Under the pieces are notes generated by a model, which saw nothing but the letters and a program-made list of their open reading frames with translations, ran no database searches and was not told where the DNA came from. Source: Actinoplanes sp. TBRC 11911 (lineage in GTDB: Bacteria; Actinomycetota; Actinomycetes; Mycobacteriales; Micromonosporaceae). Taken from it: a stretch of DNA of 64,000 bases. The DNA is taken from the NCBI RefSeq assembly GCF_012933445.1, contig NZ_JABBNC010000003.1, forward strand, positions 124,001 to 188,000, written 5' to 3'. Below are positions 1-8,289 of this stretch, one piece after another. The translations under genes were made by a program, and so were the position numbers. How positions within the stretch are numbered: the first letter of the stretch is position 1; the number at the start of each line of letters is the position of its first letter.

Positions 1-2268
1 CACCGCCTGCTGGTCGTCGCCCCGGCCGCCGACGATCGCGAGGCCGGCCTCGACCTCGTCGTGCGCGGTCGGATAGTCCTCCTGCCACATCGCCCGGACC
101 GCCGCCGCCGCGTGCACGAGGCCGTGGTTGAGCGGGTCGTCGTTGTTCTTGAGCTGCTCCATGGCCTGCTTGATCTGCTGCGCCGACTCCTCCGGCCGGT
201 CGCGCGCGGCGGCCAGCTCGGCGAGCGCCACGAAGGTCATCAGGGCGCGTGCGGTCGCGTGATGGCTGGCCAGCAGCAGATCGGCGACCTGCTCGGCGCG
301 CTCCCAGTGGCCGGTGCGCCACAGCACCAGGACGATCGAGTCCAGCATGTCCAGCATGGGCGGGAACATCACGCCGACGTCGCCGCTCCAGGCGAGCGCC
401 TCCTCGGCGGTGGCCACCGCGTCCGCCGTCCAGCCCACGAAGTCCAAGGCCAGACACAGATGGTTGTACGCCCCGCAGACGCCCTCGACGTCGTCCTCGG
501 CGCGCGCCACGCGCAGTGCCTCGCGCATCCGGCCGATTCCGGTCTCCGGATCGCCGTGCATGGCGAAATGCCAGCCGGACGTCTTGAGACCGAGGACCTC
601 TTCCCGTCGCCGGCCGGCGTCGCGGGCCAGCCGCAGGGTCTCCTCCCACAGCGGCGCCGAGTCGACGTACCGGCCACGGTTCGACAGCGACTGGGCCAGG
701 GCGGCGGTGACCCGGGCGTGCTCGGCGGTCGCGTCGCTGCCGGCGAGGAGGCGATAGGCCCGGGTGTACGCGGTCAGCGCGCGAGCGCCGTCGACCCGAT
801 CCAGGTAGGTGCCGAGTGCCTCGTGCAGCAGGGCGCGGCCGACAGTGTCTCCCTGGTCGGTCGCGGCCAGCGCTCGTTCGACCAGGTCGACCGCGGTCTC
901 GTGCTCGCCCGAGTCGTGCGCGCAGCGGGCCGCGGCGGCCAGCACCGCCGCCTTGTTCTCGCCCGGTTCGTCCACTTCGTCCCAGAGGTCCAGCGCGCGC
1001 AGGAAGTACGTGAGCCCCTCGCGGTACGCGCGCACCTCGGCCGCCGCGCGACCGGCGGCCACCACCGCGGTGAGCGCGCGCGGCAGGTTTCCGGCGGCCG
1101 CCCAGTGGTGCGCGACCACCGCGGTGGCCGTGGATCGCGGGCCGTCCCGCCGTTCGGACAGCACCTCGGCGACGTGGCCGTGCAGCCGGGCGCGCTCGCC
1201 GGGGAGCAGGTCGGAGTAGACGGCCTCCTGCGCGAGGGCGTGCCGGAAACGGTACGAGTCGGTCGTGTCGATCTGGAGCACCCGGTTGGCGACCAGCTCG
1301 CGCAGGGCCGCCAGCAGCGCGTTCTCCTCCAGGTCGCTCACCGTGGCGAGCAGCGGGTGGCCGATCCGGCGGCCGATCACCGAGCACAGGCGCAGGACCG
1401 ACTGCGCGTCGGCGGAGAACGTGGCGACCCGGAGCAGTACCACGTCGCGTACGTGCGGAGGAACCTGCTCACCGAGACCGCGCGCCTCGAAGATCTCCTC
1501 CGCGAAGAAGGCGTTGCCGCCGCAGAGATCGGCGATCTCGTCGACGGCGGCCGCCGGAAGGGCGGCACCGGCCAGGTTGGTCAGCAGAGCGCCCAGCTCA
1601 TCGGCGTCCAGCGGGGACAACGGCAGGTGGTTCATGAACCCGCCGCGGAACAGCTCGACCAGCGCGGCCGGCAGCGGACCGGCGGCCGGCTCGTCGTCGC
1701 GATAGGTCACCATCAGCAGGACGCGCTCGCGCCGCAACGCCACGGTGAGGAAGCTGAGCAGGTCGAGACTCGACTGTTCGGCCCAGTGCACGTCCTCGAT
1801 CACGAGCAGAACCGGTTTAGCGATGGCGAGCTGCGCGAGTAGCGCCAGGAACACATCGAACAGACGGGCTTGATGGCTCTTGTCGCCGTCGTGCGGTTCG
1901 AGCAGCTGATCCAGCACGGCGAAGCGAGGCCCGGCCAGCTCGGCCAGCGACCCGGCGTCGTGATCGCGCAGGAGCCGGCGCAGGGCGTCGAGAATCGGAC
2001 CGTACGGCAGACCGCCGGTGCTGATGCGGAAGGATGCGCCGGCCACGACCTGACCGCCGTCGGAGAGCACCCGATCAACGGTCTCCTGCACAAGGCGCGT
2101 CTTGCCGACCCCGGCCTCACCGGAGATCAGAATGCCCGAGGCCTGTCCGTCGCGGACGTCGCGCCACACGCCGTCTATCTCGGCGAGCTCCGCTTGCCGG
2201 CCGACCAAGGGGGAGAAACGTCTCCGCCGCACGTCCGGATTATGGCAGCCCGATTCGAACAGTGGCAT
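1..2268 (-). CDS. AAA-ATPase transcriptional regulator, LAL/MalT-like (partial)
   Basis: The reading frame is open from an ATG at 2268 to the left edge, giving 756 visible residues with the C-terminus missing. A Walker A motif (GEAGVGKTR) lies near residue 45 and a Walker B-like motif (PVLLVIEDVHWAE) near residue 152. The rest is alanine/leucine-rich, as in helical TPR-type repeats. This is the layout of large LuxR (LAL) regulators or cyclase-associated ATPases; a C-terminal HTH would lie outside the window and cannot be confirmed. It is divergent from the cyclase at 2389, an arrangement reminiscent of M. tuberculosis Rv0890c/Rv0891c. The N-terminus reads directly into the ATPase module with no cyclase domain of its own. 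Confidence 0.8.
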   Translation of the reverse strand, partial: MPLFESGCHNPDVRRRRFSPLVGRQAELAEIDGVWRDVRDGQASGILISGEAGVGKTRLVQETVDRVLSDGGQVVAGASFRISTGGLPYGPILDALRRLLRDHDAGSLAELAGPRFAVLDQLLEPHDGDKSHQARLFDVFLALLAQLAIAKPVLLVIEDVHWAEQSSLDLLSFLTVALRRERVLLMVTYRDDEPAAGPLPAALVELFRGGFMNHLPLSPLDADELGALLTNLAGAALPAAAVDEIADLCGGNAFFAEEIFEARGLGEQVPPHVRDVVLLRVATFSADAQSVLRLCSVIGRRIGHPLLATVSDLEENALLAALRELVANRVLQIDTTDSYRFRHALAQEAVYSDLLPGERARLHGHVAEVLSERRDGPRSTATAVVAHHWAAAGNLPRALTAVVAAGRAAAEVRAYREGLTYFLRALDLWDEVDEPGENKAAVLAAAARCAHDSGEHETAVDLVERALAATDQGDTVGRALLHEALGTYLDRVDGARALTAYTRAYRLLAGSDATAEHARVTAALAQSLSNRGRYVDSAPLWEETLRLARDAGRRREEVLGLKTSGWHFAMHGDPETGIGRMREALRVARAEDDVEGVCGAYNHLCLALDFVGWTADAVATAEEALAWSGDVGVMFPPMLDMLDSIVLVLWRTGHWERAEQVADLLLASHHATARALMTFVALAELAAARDRPEESAQQIKQAMEQLKNNDDPLNHGLVHAAAAVRAMWQEDYPTAHDEVEAGLAIVGGRGDDQQAV

Positions 2269-2388
2269 CCGCTTTACCGCTAGTGGAGCTTCTAAGGGTT
2301 CTGACGGCGTGATCCTAGGAGTTCTTCGGATACCCCTTATCCGCGCGCACGTCACCCTCGATGTCGGGAATCCAACAGAGGGGGGAAA

Positions 2389-2988
2389 ATGATCGACACT
2401 CTGGCTCCGGTCCCGCTCATTTCCGTGCCCGGTGGTCTGCCGCCGTTGAACATCCGGCCCACCGCCGAGCCTCGTCGCCGGAACGTGGCGGTGCTCTTCG
2501 CCGACATCTGCGGGTTCACCAAGCTCGTGGAGAGCGTCGAGCCGGAGAAGGTGTACGACATCATGCGGCCGCTTCTCGACGTGCTGGTCGGCTGCGTTCA
2601 CCAGCACGGGGGCGAGATCCAGCAGGTGCTCGGCGACGGCTTCATGGCGGTCTTCGGGCTGCGGCACGCACAGGGGAACGAGACGTCACGGGCGTTCGCG
2701 GCGGCGCGCGCCATGGTGCGCGCGGTCGGACTCGGCCAGCCGGACGTACACATCGGCGTCGAGTCCGGCGAAGTGCTGGTCACGAGCTCGTGGGAACCGG
2801 CGACCTTCGGCGTGTGGGGGCACGCCGTGAACCTCGCGCAGCGGTTGTGCACGGTGGCCGGTCCGGGCGAGATCGTGCTGGGCCCGGCCGCGTTCGCCGG
2901 CACGCCGTGTTCGTCGACGGTGGTCGACGCCCTGGTCCAGGTGAGGGGGATAGCGGACCCGGTGCCGGCGCACCGCATCATCGGGTAA
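2389..2988 (+). CDS. class III adenylate/guanylate cyclase, stand-alone catalytic domain
   Basis: The 199-aa protein is almost entirely one class III nucleotidyl cyclase domain. Visible motifs are ADICGFTKL with the first metal-binding Asp, LGDGFMAVFG with the second, HIGVESGEV, and HAVNLAQRL supplying the usual transition-state Asn/Arg. It should convert ATP (or GTP) to a cyclic nucleotide in the cytoplasm. The start ATG at 2389 follows a purine-rich GAGGGGGG Shine-Dalgarno. There is no membrane segment or sensor domain, so control probably comes from a partner, plausibly the divergent AAA-ATPase. Substrate specificity cannot be settled by eye. A 14-bp hairpin follows the stop codon. Confidence 0.88.
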   Translation: MIDTLAPVPLISVPGGLPPLNIRPTAEPRRRNVAVLFADICGFTKLVESVEPEKVYDIMRPLLDVLVGCVHQHGGEIQQVLGDGFMAVFGLRHAQGNETSRAFAAARAMVRAVGLGQPDVHIGVESGEVLVTSSWEPATFGVWGHAVNLAQRLCTVAGPGEIVLGPAAFAGTPCSSTVVDALVQVRGIADPVPAHRIIG

Positions 2989-2996
2989 CCGGCGCT

Positions 2997-3029
2997 GCTC
3001 ACACCGGAGGAGCGACCTCCGGTGTGAGC
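2997..3029. terminator. bidirectional hairpin terminator
   Basis: A perfect inverted repeat has 14-bp arms (GCTCACACCGGAGG at 2997-3010 and its complement at 3016-3029) around a 5-base loop. It sits at the convergent 3' ends of the cyclase and the flavoprotein and overlaps the last codons of the latter. There is no strong T-run, which is usual in high-GC actinobacteria. Confidence 0.7.
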
Positions 3030-4153
3030 CGCTCCCGGCCGAACCAGCGACGCACCCGGTCGGCGCCGAACTCGTGCTTGTCGGCACGGTAGAGCTCGGA
3101 AGCGTCGTCGAACCGGCCGGACGGACGCTGCCCTTGCACGAAGGTGACCTCGACCCGGCCGACCTTGTCCGCGCCGAACTCGACGTAACAGATGCCCCGG
3201 CCGCCGTAGGTCGCGGTCGCCTGGCCGTCGCTGTGCCGCGCGATGATGCGCTCGGCCACGATCGCCGCCTGCCCTTCGGCGAAGACCCCCGCCTTGGGGG
3301 TTCCGACGCTGGTGACGTCGCCGATCGCGTACACGCCGGGGTATCGGGTTTCGAGGGTGAGCGAGTCGACCGGGATCCAGCCGTCGACGGCCATGCCGGA
3401 GTTTCGCACCACCTCCGGAACGCGATGGACCGGTACGCCCAGGAAAAGGTCGAACGGCATCTCGTCACCGTCGGCGAAAACGGCCACCCGGCGCTGCGGG
3501 TCGAGCGAGCGCACGATCCGGTTCGGGTGCCAGGCGATGCCCCGCTCCGCGAACGCGGCGAGCAGCGCCGCGGAGGCGTCCGGCGACGGCGGGATCGGGG
3601 CCGGTAGGGGCATGACCAGCGAGATCTCGTGCGGGATGCCGCGGGCCGTGAGGTAGTCGTCGGTCATCAGGGCCGCTTCGCTGGGCGCCGGCGGGCACTT
3701 GAACGGCGTCGAGGTCACCGCGACGATCACCCGCCCGCCGGTGAACCGCTCGAGCACGTCGCGGGTCTGGAAGGCGCCGGCCTCGGTGTAGAACTCGTGG
3801 CCCGCCTCGACCAGCCCCGGGGTCGCCTCGGGGTGCAGGTCGGCACCGAGCGCGACGACCATGATGTCGGCGGTGAACCGCCCGGCGTCGGTCTCGACAC
3901 TGCGCCCCACCGGGTCGATCGCCCGGATGGCGGCCCGGACAAATCGGACGCCGGGCTTGACGACCTCGGCGTAGGGATGGTGCACCGCCGTGGGGGTGGC
4001 GCGGCCGAACATGACGTCGAGCTTGGCGAACCCGAACACGAAGCCGTCGGCCTTGTCGATCAGGGTGACCTCGGCGTCACCTCCGAGGGCGGCCGAGAGC
4101 CTGGTGGTGAGCTCGAGCCCCCCGAAGCCCGCCCCAAGAACAAGAACACGCAT
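2999..4153 (-). CDS. FAD-dependent NAD(P)/sulfide:quinone oxidoreductase-like protein
   Basis: The 384-aa protein starts with a Rossmann FAD motif (VLVLGAGFGGLE) and carries the second FAD signature near the C-terminus (YAIGDVTSVGTPKAGVFAEG), typical of the sulfide:quinone reductase / flavocytochrome c sulfide dehydrogenase / NDH-2 superfamily. A CPPAPSEAA segment near residue 172 matches the Cys-containing SQR loop. It likely passes electrons from a small reductant to quinone or another acceptor; the substrate is not determined. The ATG at 4153 has a GGGGG Shine-Dalgarno 5 bases upstream. No obvious operon partner. Confidence 0.8.
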   Translation of the reverse strand: MRVLVLGAGFGGLELTTRLSAALGGDAEVTLIDKADGFVFGFAKLDVMFGRATPTAVHHPYAEVVKPGVRFVRAAIRAIDPVGRSVETDAGRFTADIMVVALGADLHPEATPGLVEAGHEFYTEAGAFQTRDVLERFTGGRVIVAVTSTPFKCPPAPSEAALMTDDYLTARGIPHEISLVMPLPAPIPPSPDASAALLAAFAERGIAWHPNRIVRSLDPQRRVAVFADGDEMPFDLFLGVPVHRVPEVVRNSGMAVDGWIPVDSLTLETRYPGVYAIGDVTSVGTPKAGVFAEGQAAIVAERIIARHSDGQATATYGGRGICYVEFGADKVGRVEVTFVQGQRPSGRFDDASELYRADKHEFGADRVRRWFGRERLTPEVAPPV

Positions 4154-4266
4154 GTCAGCCCCCTGGATCTTCCGCAGCTCGCCCCAGTGTGCCGGACAAA
4201 TTTGGATCCCGTGTGACGTCGTTTCGGCGGATGCGGGGCCGGATATCGACGGCGTACGGTGCGACT

Positions 4267-4509
4267 GTGGCCAGACACACCCGCCAGCTCTGGTACGCAG
4301 TCCTCGCCACGTGGGCGATCGCCCCGGTGGCGGTGGGGTTCGGGATGCTCGCCGCCCGGCTCGCGCGACCGGATCACCGGTTCGCGGTGGCGCTCGGGGC
4401 GACGGTGGTGTTCGGTTTCACTGCCGCCGCGCTGGCGGCGTCTATGGTGCGCCGTCGGACCCGCTGGCTCCGCCCTGCGGACCCGCCTGCCGAGGCCCAC
4501 CGGGTCTGA
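4267..4509 (+). CDS. small two-TM membrane protein, unknown function
   Basis: From the GTG at 4267 this encodes about 80 residues with two hydrophobic spans (WYAVLATWAIAPVAVGFGML and VALGATVVFGFTAAALAA) and a basic RRRTRW segment after the second. The frame is also open upstream to 4189 but those residues look non-coding. The 3' end overlaps the convergent gene at 4442 by 68 bp, which is long for this genome and lowers confidence in the pair. No family recognised. Confidence 0.5.
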   Translation: MARHTRQLWYAVLATWAIAPVAVGFGMLAARLARPDHRFAVALGATVVFGFTAAALAASMVRRRTRWLRPADPPAEAHRV

Positions 4510-5278
4510 GAAGTTGCCGGGCGAGCACGAGGCCGGAGCCGCCCAACACGGAAACGATGCCCGCTCCGGCGACAATCATGTCTTGATGCACGGTCATATC
4601 GGGTGCGGCGTGGTATAGGGCCAAGAAGATCGCGACATACAGCGCGCCGAGCGTTACCACGATGGCGACGACCTTCAACAGTTCGAATGTCTCGTAGAGG
4701 AGATACCGGAATAGGGTCTGGTCATCATCTGTCGCTCGGGTCTTGTGCCAAATGCGAAATTGCCAGTAGGTGCGGGGTCCCGGAGTGGGCGCGGCGGTTG
4801 CGGCCCGCCGCTGCTCTGCGCGACTCCGCGCGACGGCCTCGCAGACGACCGTATCGATCATCGAGCGGACGTCCTCGTCGACCGGTGCGACAGTCGGCCA
4901 CGGTTCGCAGTTGTGCAGGATGACCTTGCAGACCTCGAGCGGCGCCTTGCCCTCCCGAAGACTCTCCTGCTCGCGCAGGTCAAGACCGAGAACCGCGTCG
5001 AACCGCTTCGAGGACGCTTCGATCAGTTCGAAGACCAGATCGCCAAGCCGGTCGGCCCGGGTCGCAAGTTCGAGAGCGTCCGCCTGGACGTCGGCGTCCA
5101 CCGTCGACTCTGCCGTGAGATGCACAAAATGTCGCTGTTTCTGATTGAGCCAATGCGCGGGGAGGCTCTCGTCGCCGGACAGAAGGGCCAAGGCGAACTC
5201 GCGACGATATTTGATCTTGATATGCCGAAAGCATCTCACTAGCAGCAGCTTTTTCGTAAGCGGCGGCCGGTTCGGCAT
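4442..5278 (-). CDS. unknown protein with C-terminal two-TM hairpin
   Basis: About 278 residues from ATG 5278 (a GGGGGGTGG purine run lies 6 bases upstream); an in-frame ATG at 5299 is an alternative. The N-terminal two thirds is soluble and charged (KIKYRREFALALLSGDESLP, then helical segments). The last third has two hydrophobic spans (LLKVVAIVVTLGALYVAIFL and IVAGAGIVSVLGGSGLVLA), followed by a Gly/Pro-rich tail. It is divergent from the XRE regulator at 5471 across an unusually AT-rich gap, suggesting shared control. No family recognised. The overlap with the small gene at 4267 is unexplained. Confidence 0.65.
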   Translation of the reverse strand: MPNRPPLTKKLLLVRCFRHIKIKYRREFALALLSGDESLPAHWLNQKQRHFVHLTAESTVDADVQADALELATRADRLGDLVFELIEASSKRFDAVLGLDLREQESLREGKAPLEVCKVILHNCEPWPTVAPVDEDVRSMIDTVVCEAVARSRAEQRRAATAAPTPGPRTYWQFRIWHKTRATDDDQTLFRYLLYETFELLKVVAIVVTLGALYVAIFLALYHAAPDMTVHQDMIVAGAGIVSVLGGSGLVLARQLLRPGGPRQAGPQGGASGSDGAP

Positions 5279-5361
5279 AGGAGGCCACCCCCCAGCCATT
5301 ACCTTTAGGGCGTAGTGTTTAATGCACCGTAACACAGTAGACAACACACGAATCAGCACCG

Positions 5362-5399
5362 CTAAAGTTGATTATAGTTGAGTAAAGTGGCCTTTGTTT
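5362..5399. promoter_or_regulatory. AT-rich divergent control region with direct repeats
   Basis: The gap between the divergent TM protein and XRE gene is far richer in A+T than its surroundings. Two direct copies of AGTTGA (5367-5372 and 5377-5382) lie exactly 10 bp apart, one helical turn. An outer pair GCTAAA (5362) / TTTAGC (5397) is complementary. This is a plausible operator for the adjacent XRE protein; inference only. Confidence 0.4.
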
Positions 5400-5470
5400 A
5401 GCGAGTAAGAAATGTCAAGCGCGGTGTCGGACGGGAAATGCGCAGGCCGCGACGGGCAGGAGGTGCAGTG

Positions 5471-6565
5471 GTGATTACCCCGGCGGCGGAACAGTTGGCC
5501 CACCGGCTCCGAGTGCTTCGGGACGAGTCCGGGCTCCGGCAGAGTGAGCTGGCGGAGATCTTTACCAAGGACGGCAGGAAGGTCGGCGCGGCCGCGATCT
5601 CCTCCTGGGAGAGGCAGCGGAATCCCGTCCTGGTGCCGGAAAACCGGATCGAGCCGTACTCACGGTTGATCGCCCTCACCGGCAACCCACCCAAGCTGCC
5701 GGCCGAGGACGACCTCACCGCACCGCAGCGCGCGAAACGCGACGAAGTCCTTCTCGACCTCACCGTGCTCTTCGACCAGGCCCGTGGCTGGTCCGGAACG
5801 ACCGAGTCGTCTCGCGTCCCGACGTACCGGTCGTGGTTCTTCGCCGACAACGGACCCGTGGTGATCATCGCGCCGGACGCGGGAGACGAGGCTCGCGGAC
5901 CGCTGGCCGAAAGCACCCATCCGAACTACACCGCGCTGCACCGGTTCGCCGACCAGGATGCGCTGGTCGAGCTGCACGGCCACATCCGGGCCGAAAACGA
6001 TCCGGCGCTCCCGGTGTTCTTCAAGCGTGCGTCGAGGGTCATCGCCGATGATCTGTCCGGCCACCTCGTCCTGATCGGCGGAATCGGATGGAACGAGGTC
6101 ACCCGGCGTCTGCTCAAGCTGCTGGAACGTCTACCGGTACGCCAGTTCGAGAGTCCTGAACTGACGAGCGGGGACATCTTCGCCGTCGGTCACGGCGCGG
6201 CGGAGCAGCGCTTCCTCCCGGTGTGGTCCCGCGCCAACGGTGGATCGGCTCCCGAGCTCGAGGAGGATGTGGGGCTGCTGGCGAGGGTGCCGAATCCGTT
6301 CAATTCGAGCAAGACGTTGACCCTGTGCAACGGCATCCACAGCCGCGGTGTCCTGGGCGCGGTGCGGACACTCACCGATGCCCGGATCCGGGAGGCGAAC
6401 GAGTCCTACCTCGCCGAGCATTTCCCGGACGACGAGTACGGCCTTCTCGTACGGGTCCCGGTCTTTCGTGGTGAAGCGCTCTCGCCCGATCTGCAGGACC
6501 CCGAGAACATCCTCTATGCCTGGCCGCAGAACCCCGGCTCGAAGCCCCGATGGGATCGTGTATGA
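5471..6565 (+). CDS. XRE-family HTH regulator with large uncharacterised C-terminal domain
   Basis: Start chosen at GTG 5471: a perfect AGGAGGT lies at 5458-5464, the right distance away, whereas the longer frame to 5438 has no such site. The 364-aa protein opens with a Cro/CI-type helix-turn-helix (about residues 5-55, SGLRQSELAEIF then AAAISSWERQRN). A ~290-residue domain follows with strand-rich Rossmann-like elements (HLVLIGGIGWNEVTRRLL; CNGIHSRGVLGAVRTLTDAR). Similar XRE fusions seem common in actinobacteria, but I know of no assigned function for the C-terminal part. The ATGA overlap with the next gene implies coupled translation. Confidence 0.82.
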   Translation: MITPAAEQLAHRLRVLRDESGLRQSELAEIFTKDGRKVGAAAISSWERQRNPVLVPENRIEPYSRLIALTGNPPKLPAEDDLTAPQRAKRDEVLLDLTVLFDQARGWSGTTESSRVPTYRSWFFADNGPVVIIAPDAGDEARGPLAESTHPNYTALHRFADQDALVELHGHIRAENDPALPVFFKRASRVIADDLSGHLVLIGGIGWNEVTRRLLKLLERLPVRQFESPELTSGDIFAVGHGAAEQRFLPVWSRANGGSAPELEEDVGLLARVPNPFNSSKTLTLCNGIHSRGVLGAVRTLTDARIREANESYLAEHFPDDEYGLLVRVPVFRGEALSPDLQDPENILYAWPQNPGSKPRWDRV

Positions 6566-7737
6566 GCAGGCACCACGCCCATCACCACCGGCTGCTGCGC
6601 AAGCTCGACTGGGGCCCGGCCACGCTCTCGTCGCGGCGGCCGCTCGACGCGATCATCATTCCCGCGTCGCGTAAGGCGCATCGGCTCGGCCCGCTGATCG
6701 ACCTCGCCTCGCTGTGCGACACGCCGCTCGTCCTGCTCGCCTCGCATGACTGTGACATCAACGAGGCGGCAACGCTGGTGGCGAGCCGGCCCGGCAGCGC
6801 TCGGGTTGTCCTGGTCGATGTGCCGACCGAGATTGACCAACCCGCCCTTCGGCTCGCGACCTCGGACAAGCGGGTGCGGGCGTTCAGCGGCGATCGGGAC
6901 AGCAACCTCAGTCTGAAGCGGAACATCGGTCTCCTGCTGGCCCGGCACCGCGGCTGGCAAAAAATCATGTTTCTCGACGACGACATCACCGACATCACGC
7001 CGGACGACGTGAATCGCGTCGCCTACTACCTCGACACCAACTTGTTCGCCGGCTTCAAGACGCTGCAGTTTCCGGACAACTCGGTGGTCTGCCATGCCAA
7101 CCGCCTGGCCGGCCGGCCGCAGGGGATCTTCGTCAGCGGCGGCGCGTTGGGTGTGAACACCGCCGGCGACCGTGCCCTCGACGTTTTTCCGGACGTCTAC
7201 AACGAAGACTGGTTTGCGTTCGCCGGCGAGGTGCAGCGGCACGGCGTCGCCCACGTGGGGAACATCGGGCAGCTCGAGTTCAATCCGTTCAAGGACCCCG
7301 CGCGGGCGACGTTCGAAGAGTTCGGCGACTTGCTCGCTGAAGGGCTCTACGCGCTCTTCACCGACGTCGGCGGTCTCCATCGGGCTACCGAGAACTACTG
7401 GGCGAGGTTCATCGAGGACCGCGCGAAGTTGATCGAAGGAATCCAGCTTGACCTCGCGGGACACGAGACACACGAGAAAGTTCAGGCCACCGAGTCCCTC
7501 AAGGAGGCATGGAAGCAGCTGCACACGATCCAGCCCGCCGACTGTGTGGAGTTCCTCGGCGTCTGGGAACAGGACCGCCAGCAGTTCGGCCAAGCGAGTC
7601 GCCAGGCCACCAGACGCACGCTCGACTACCACGCCGCCTTCGAGGAGCTCGGCTTGAAGAGCTGGCAGGAAGCACGATTCGGAGTGGCGAGAATGCCCGA
7701 GCTCGCAGAGGTCAACTCGGCAGGAGCGCCGCGCTGA
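6562..7737 (+). CDS. GT-A-fold glycosyltransferase-like protein
   Basis: Start ATG 6562 overlaps the XRE stop codon (ATGA), so the two are translationally coupled. The 391-aa product has GT2/GT-A hallmarks: NLSLKRNIGLLLARHRGW then MFLDDDITDI, a DDD metal/nucleotide-sugar motif near residue 140, and VYNEDWFAF, which resembles the ED catalytic-base region. No membrane segment or signal peptide, so it should act in the cytosol on an unknown acceptor. Donor and acceptor cannot be inferred. The 3' end overlaps the convergent GNAT gene by 26 bp. Confidence 0.7.
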   Translation: MSRHHAHHHRLLRKLDWGPATLSSRRPLDAIIIPASRKAHRLGPLIDLASLCDTPLVLLASHDCDINEAATLVASRPGSARVVLVDVPTEIDQPALRLATSDKRVRAFSGDRDSNLSLKRNIGLLLARHRGWQKIMFLDDDITDITPDDVNRVAYYLDTNLFAGFKTLQFPDNSVVCHANRLAGRPQGIFVSGGALGVNTAGDRALDVFPDVYNEDWFAFAGEVQRHGVAHVGNIGQLEFNPFKDPARATFEEFGDLLAEGLYALFTDVGGLHRATENYWARFIEDRAKLIEGIQLDLAGHETHEKVQATESLKEAWKQLHTIQPADCVEFLGVWEQDRQQFGQASRQATRRTLDYHAAFEELGLKSWQEARFGVARMPELAEVNSAGAPR

Positions 7738-8212
7738 GCCGAAGCTGCTCCTCCACCCGGCCGCTCGGATGCAGCTTCTGGCGTACGTCAGTCCGCTCGA
7801 AATGCAGCGACTCGTAGAGGCGGATCGCGGCCGGGTTCGGGTCCAGGACCCATACGAAGACGTCGTGGTCGTGCACCTCGTGGAGGAGCCGCTGAATCAG
7901 CCGCGAGGCGATGCGCCCCCGGCGATGTCGCGGGTGCGTCCACACCGACTCGACGTGCGGTCGTCCCTTCGCCTCCTCGGTGAGGCGGGCCAGGCCGACC
8001 GTCATACGGTCGGTCCGTGCCACCACCCAGAGTCCGGTCTTGAACGAGCGACGCCACGAATCCTCGTTCCAGGTCGATTCGTGCGGGTCAGTCGGCAAGA
8101 GGGACTCCGGGGCGTCCTGCAGTGCGGCGAGGCGGGCGTCGCGCGCCAGGCGCCAAGCGTCCTCTCGGGTCAACAGCCGGACCGCTGTCGACCCAGGGTG
8201 TTGGCCGGCCAT
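7712..8212 (-). CDS. GNAT-family N-acetyltransferase
   Basis: The 166-aa protein from ATG 8212 (AAGGGG Shine-Dalgarno 5 bases upstream; a GTG at 8239 is the longer alternative) contains the acetyl-CoA binding motif A region HPRHRRGRIASRLIQRLL. The usual GNAT C-terminal segment follows (NPAAIRLYESLHFERTDVRQ). It should transfer an acetyl group from acetyl-CoA to an amine; the substrate is unknown. Stand-alone gene, convergent with the glycosyltransferase. Confidence 0.85.
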   Translation of the reverse strand: MAGQHPGSTAVRLLTREDAWRLARDARLAALQDAPESLLPTDPHESTWNEDSWRRSFKTGLWVVARTDRMTVGLARLTEEAKGRPHVESVWTHPRHRRGRIASRLIQRLLHEVHDHDVFVWVLDPNPAAIRLYESLHFERTDVRQKLHPSGRVEEQLRLSAALLPS

Positions 8213-8289
8213 CCGCACCCCTTCACATTCGGTGACCACCTCGGAACACTGGGCCTCCTCAATGTGATACCCCGAACGCCGCCGCGCGA

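Noticed and set aside
61..1842. 593-codon plus-strand open frame
   Set aside because: It is the complement of the AAA-ATPase gene; the minus frame has Walker motifs and typical codon pattern, the plus frame is Arg/Gly/His-rich nonsense.
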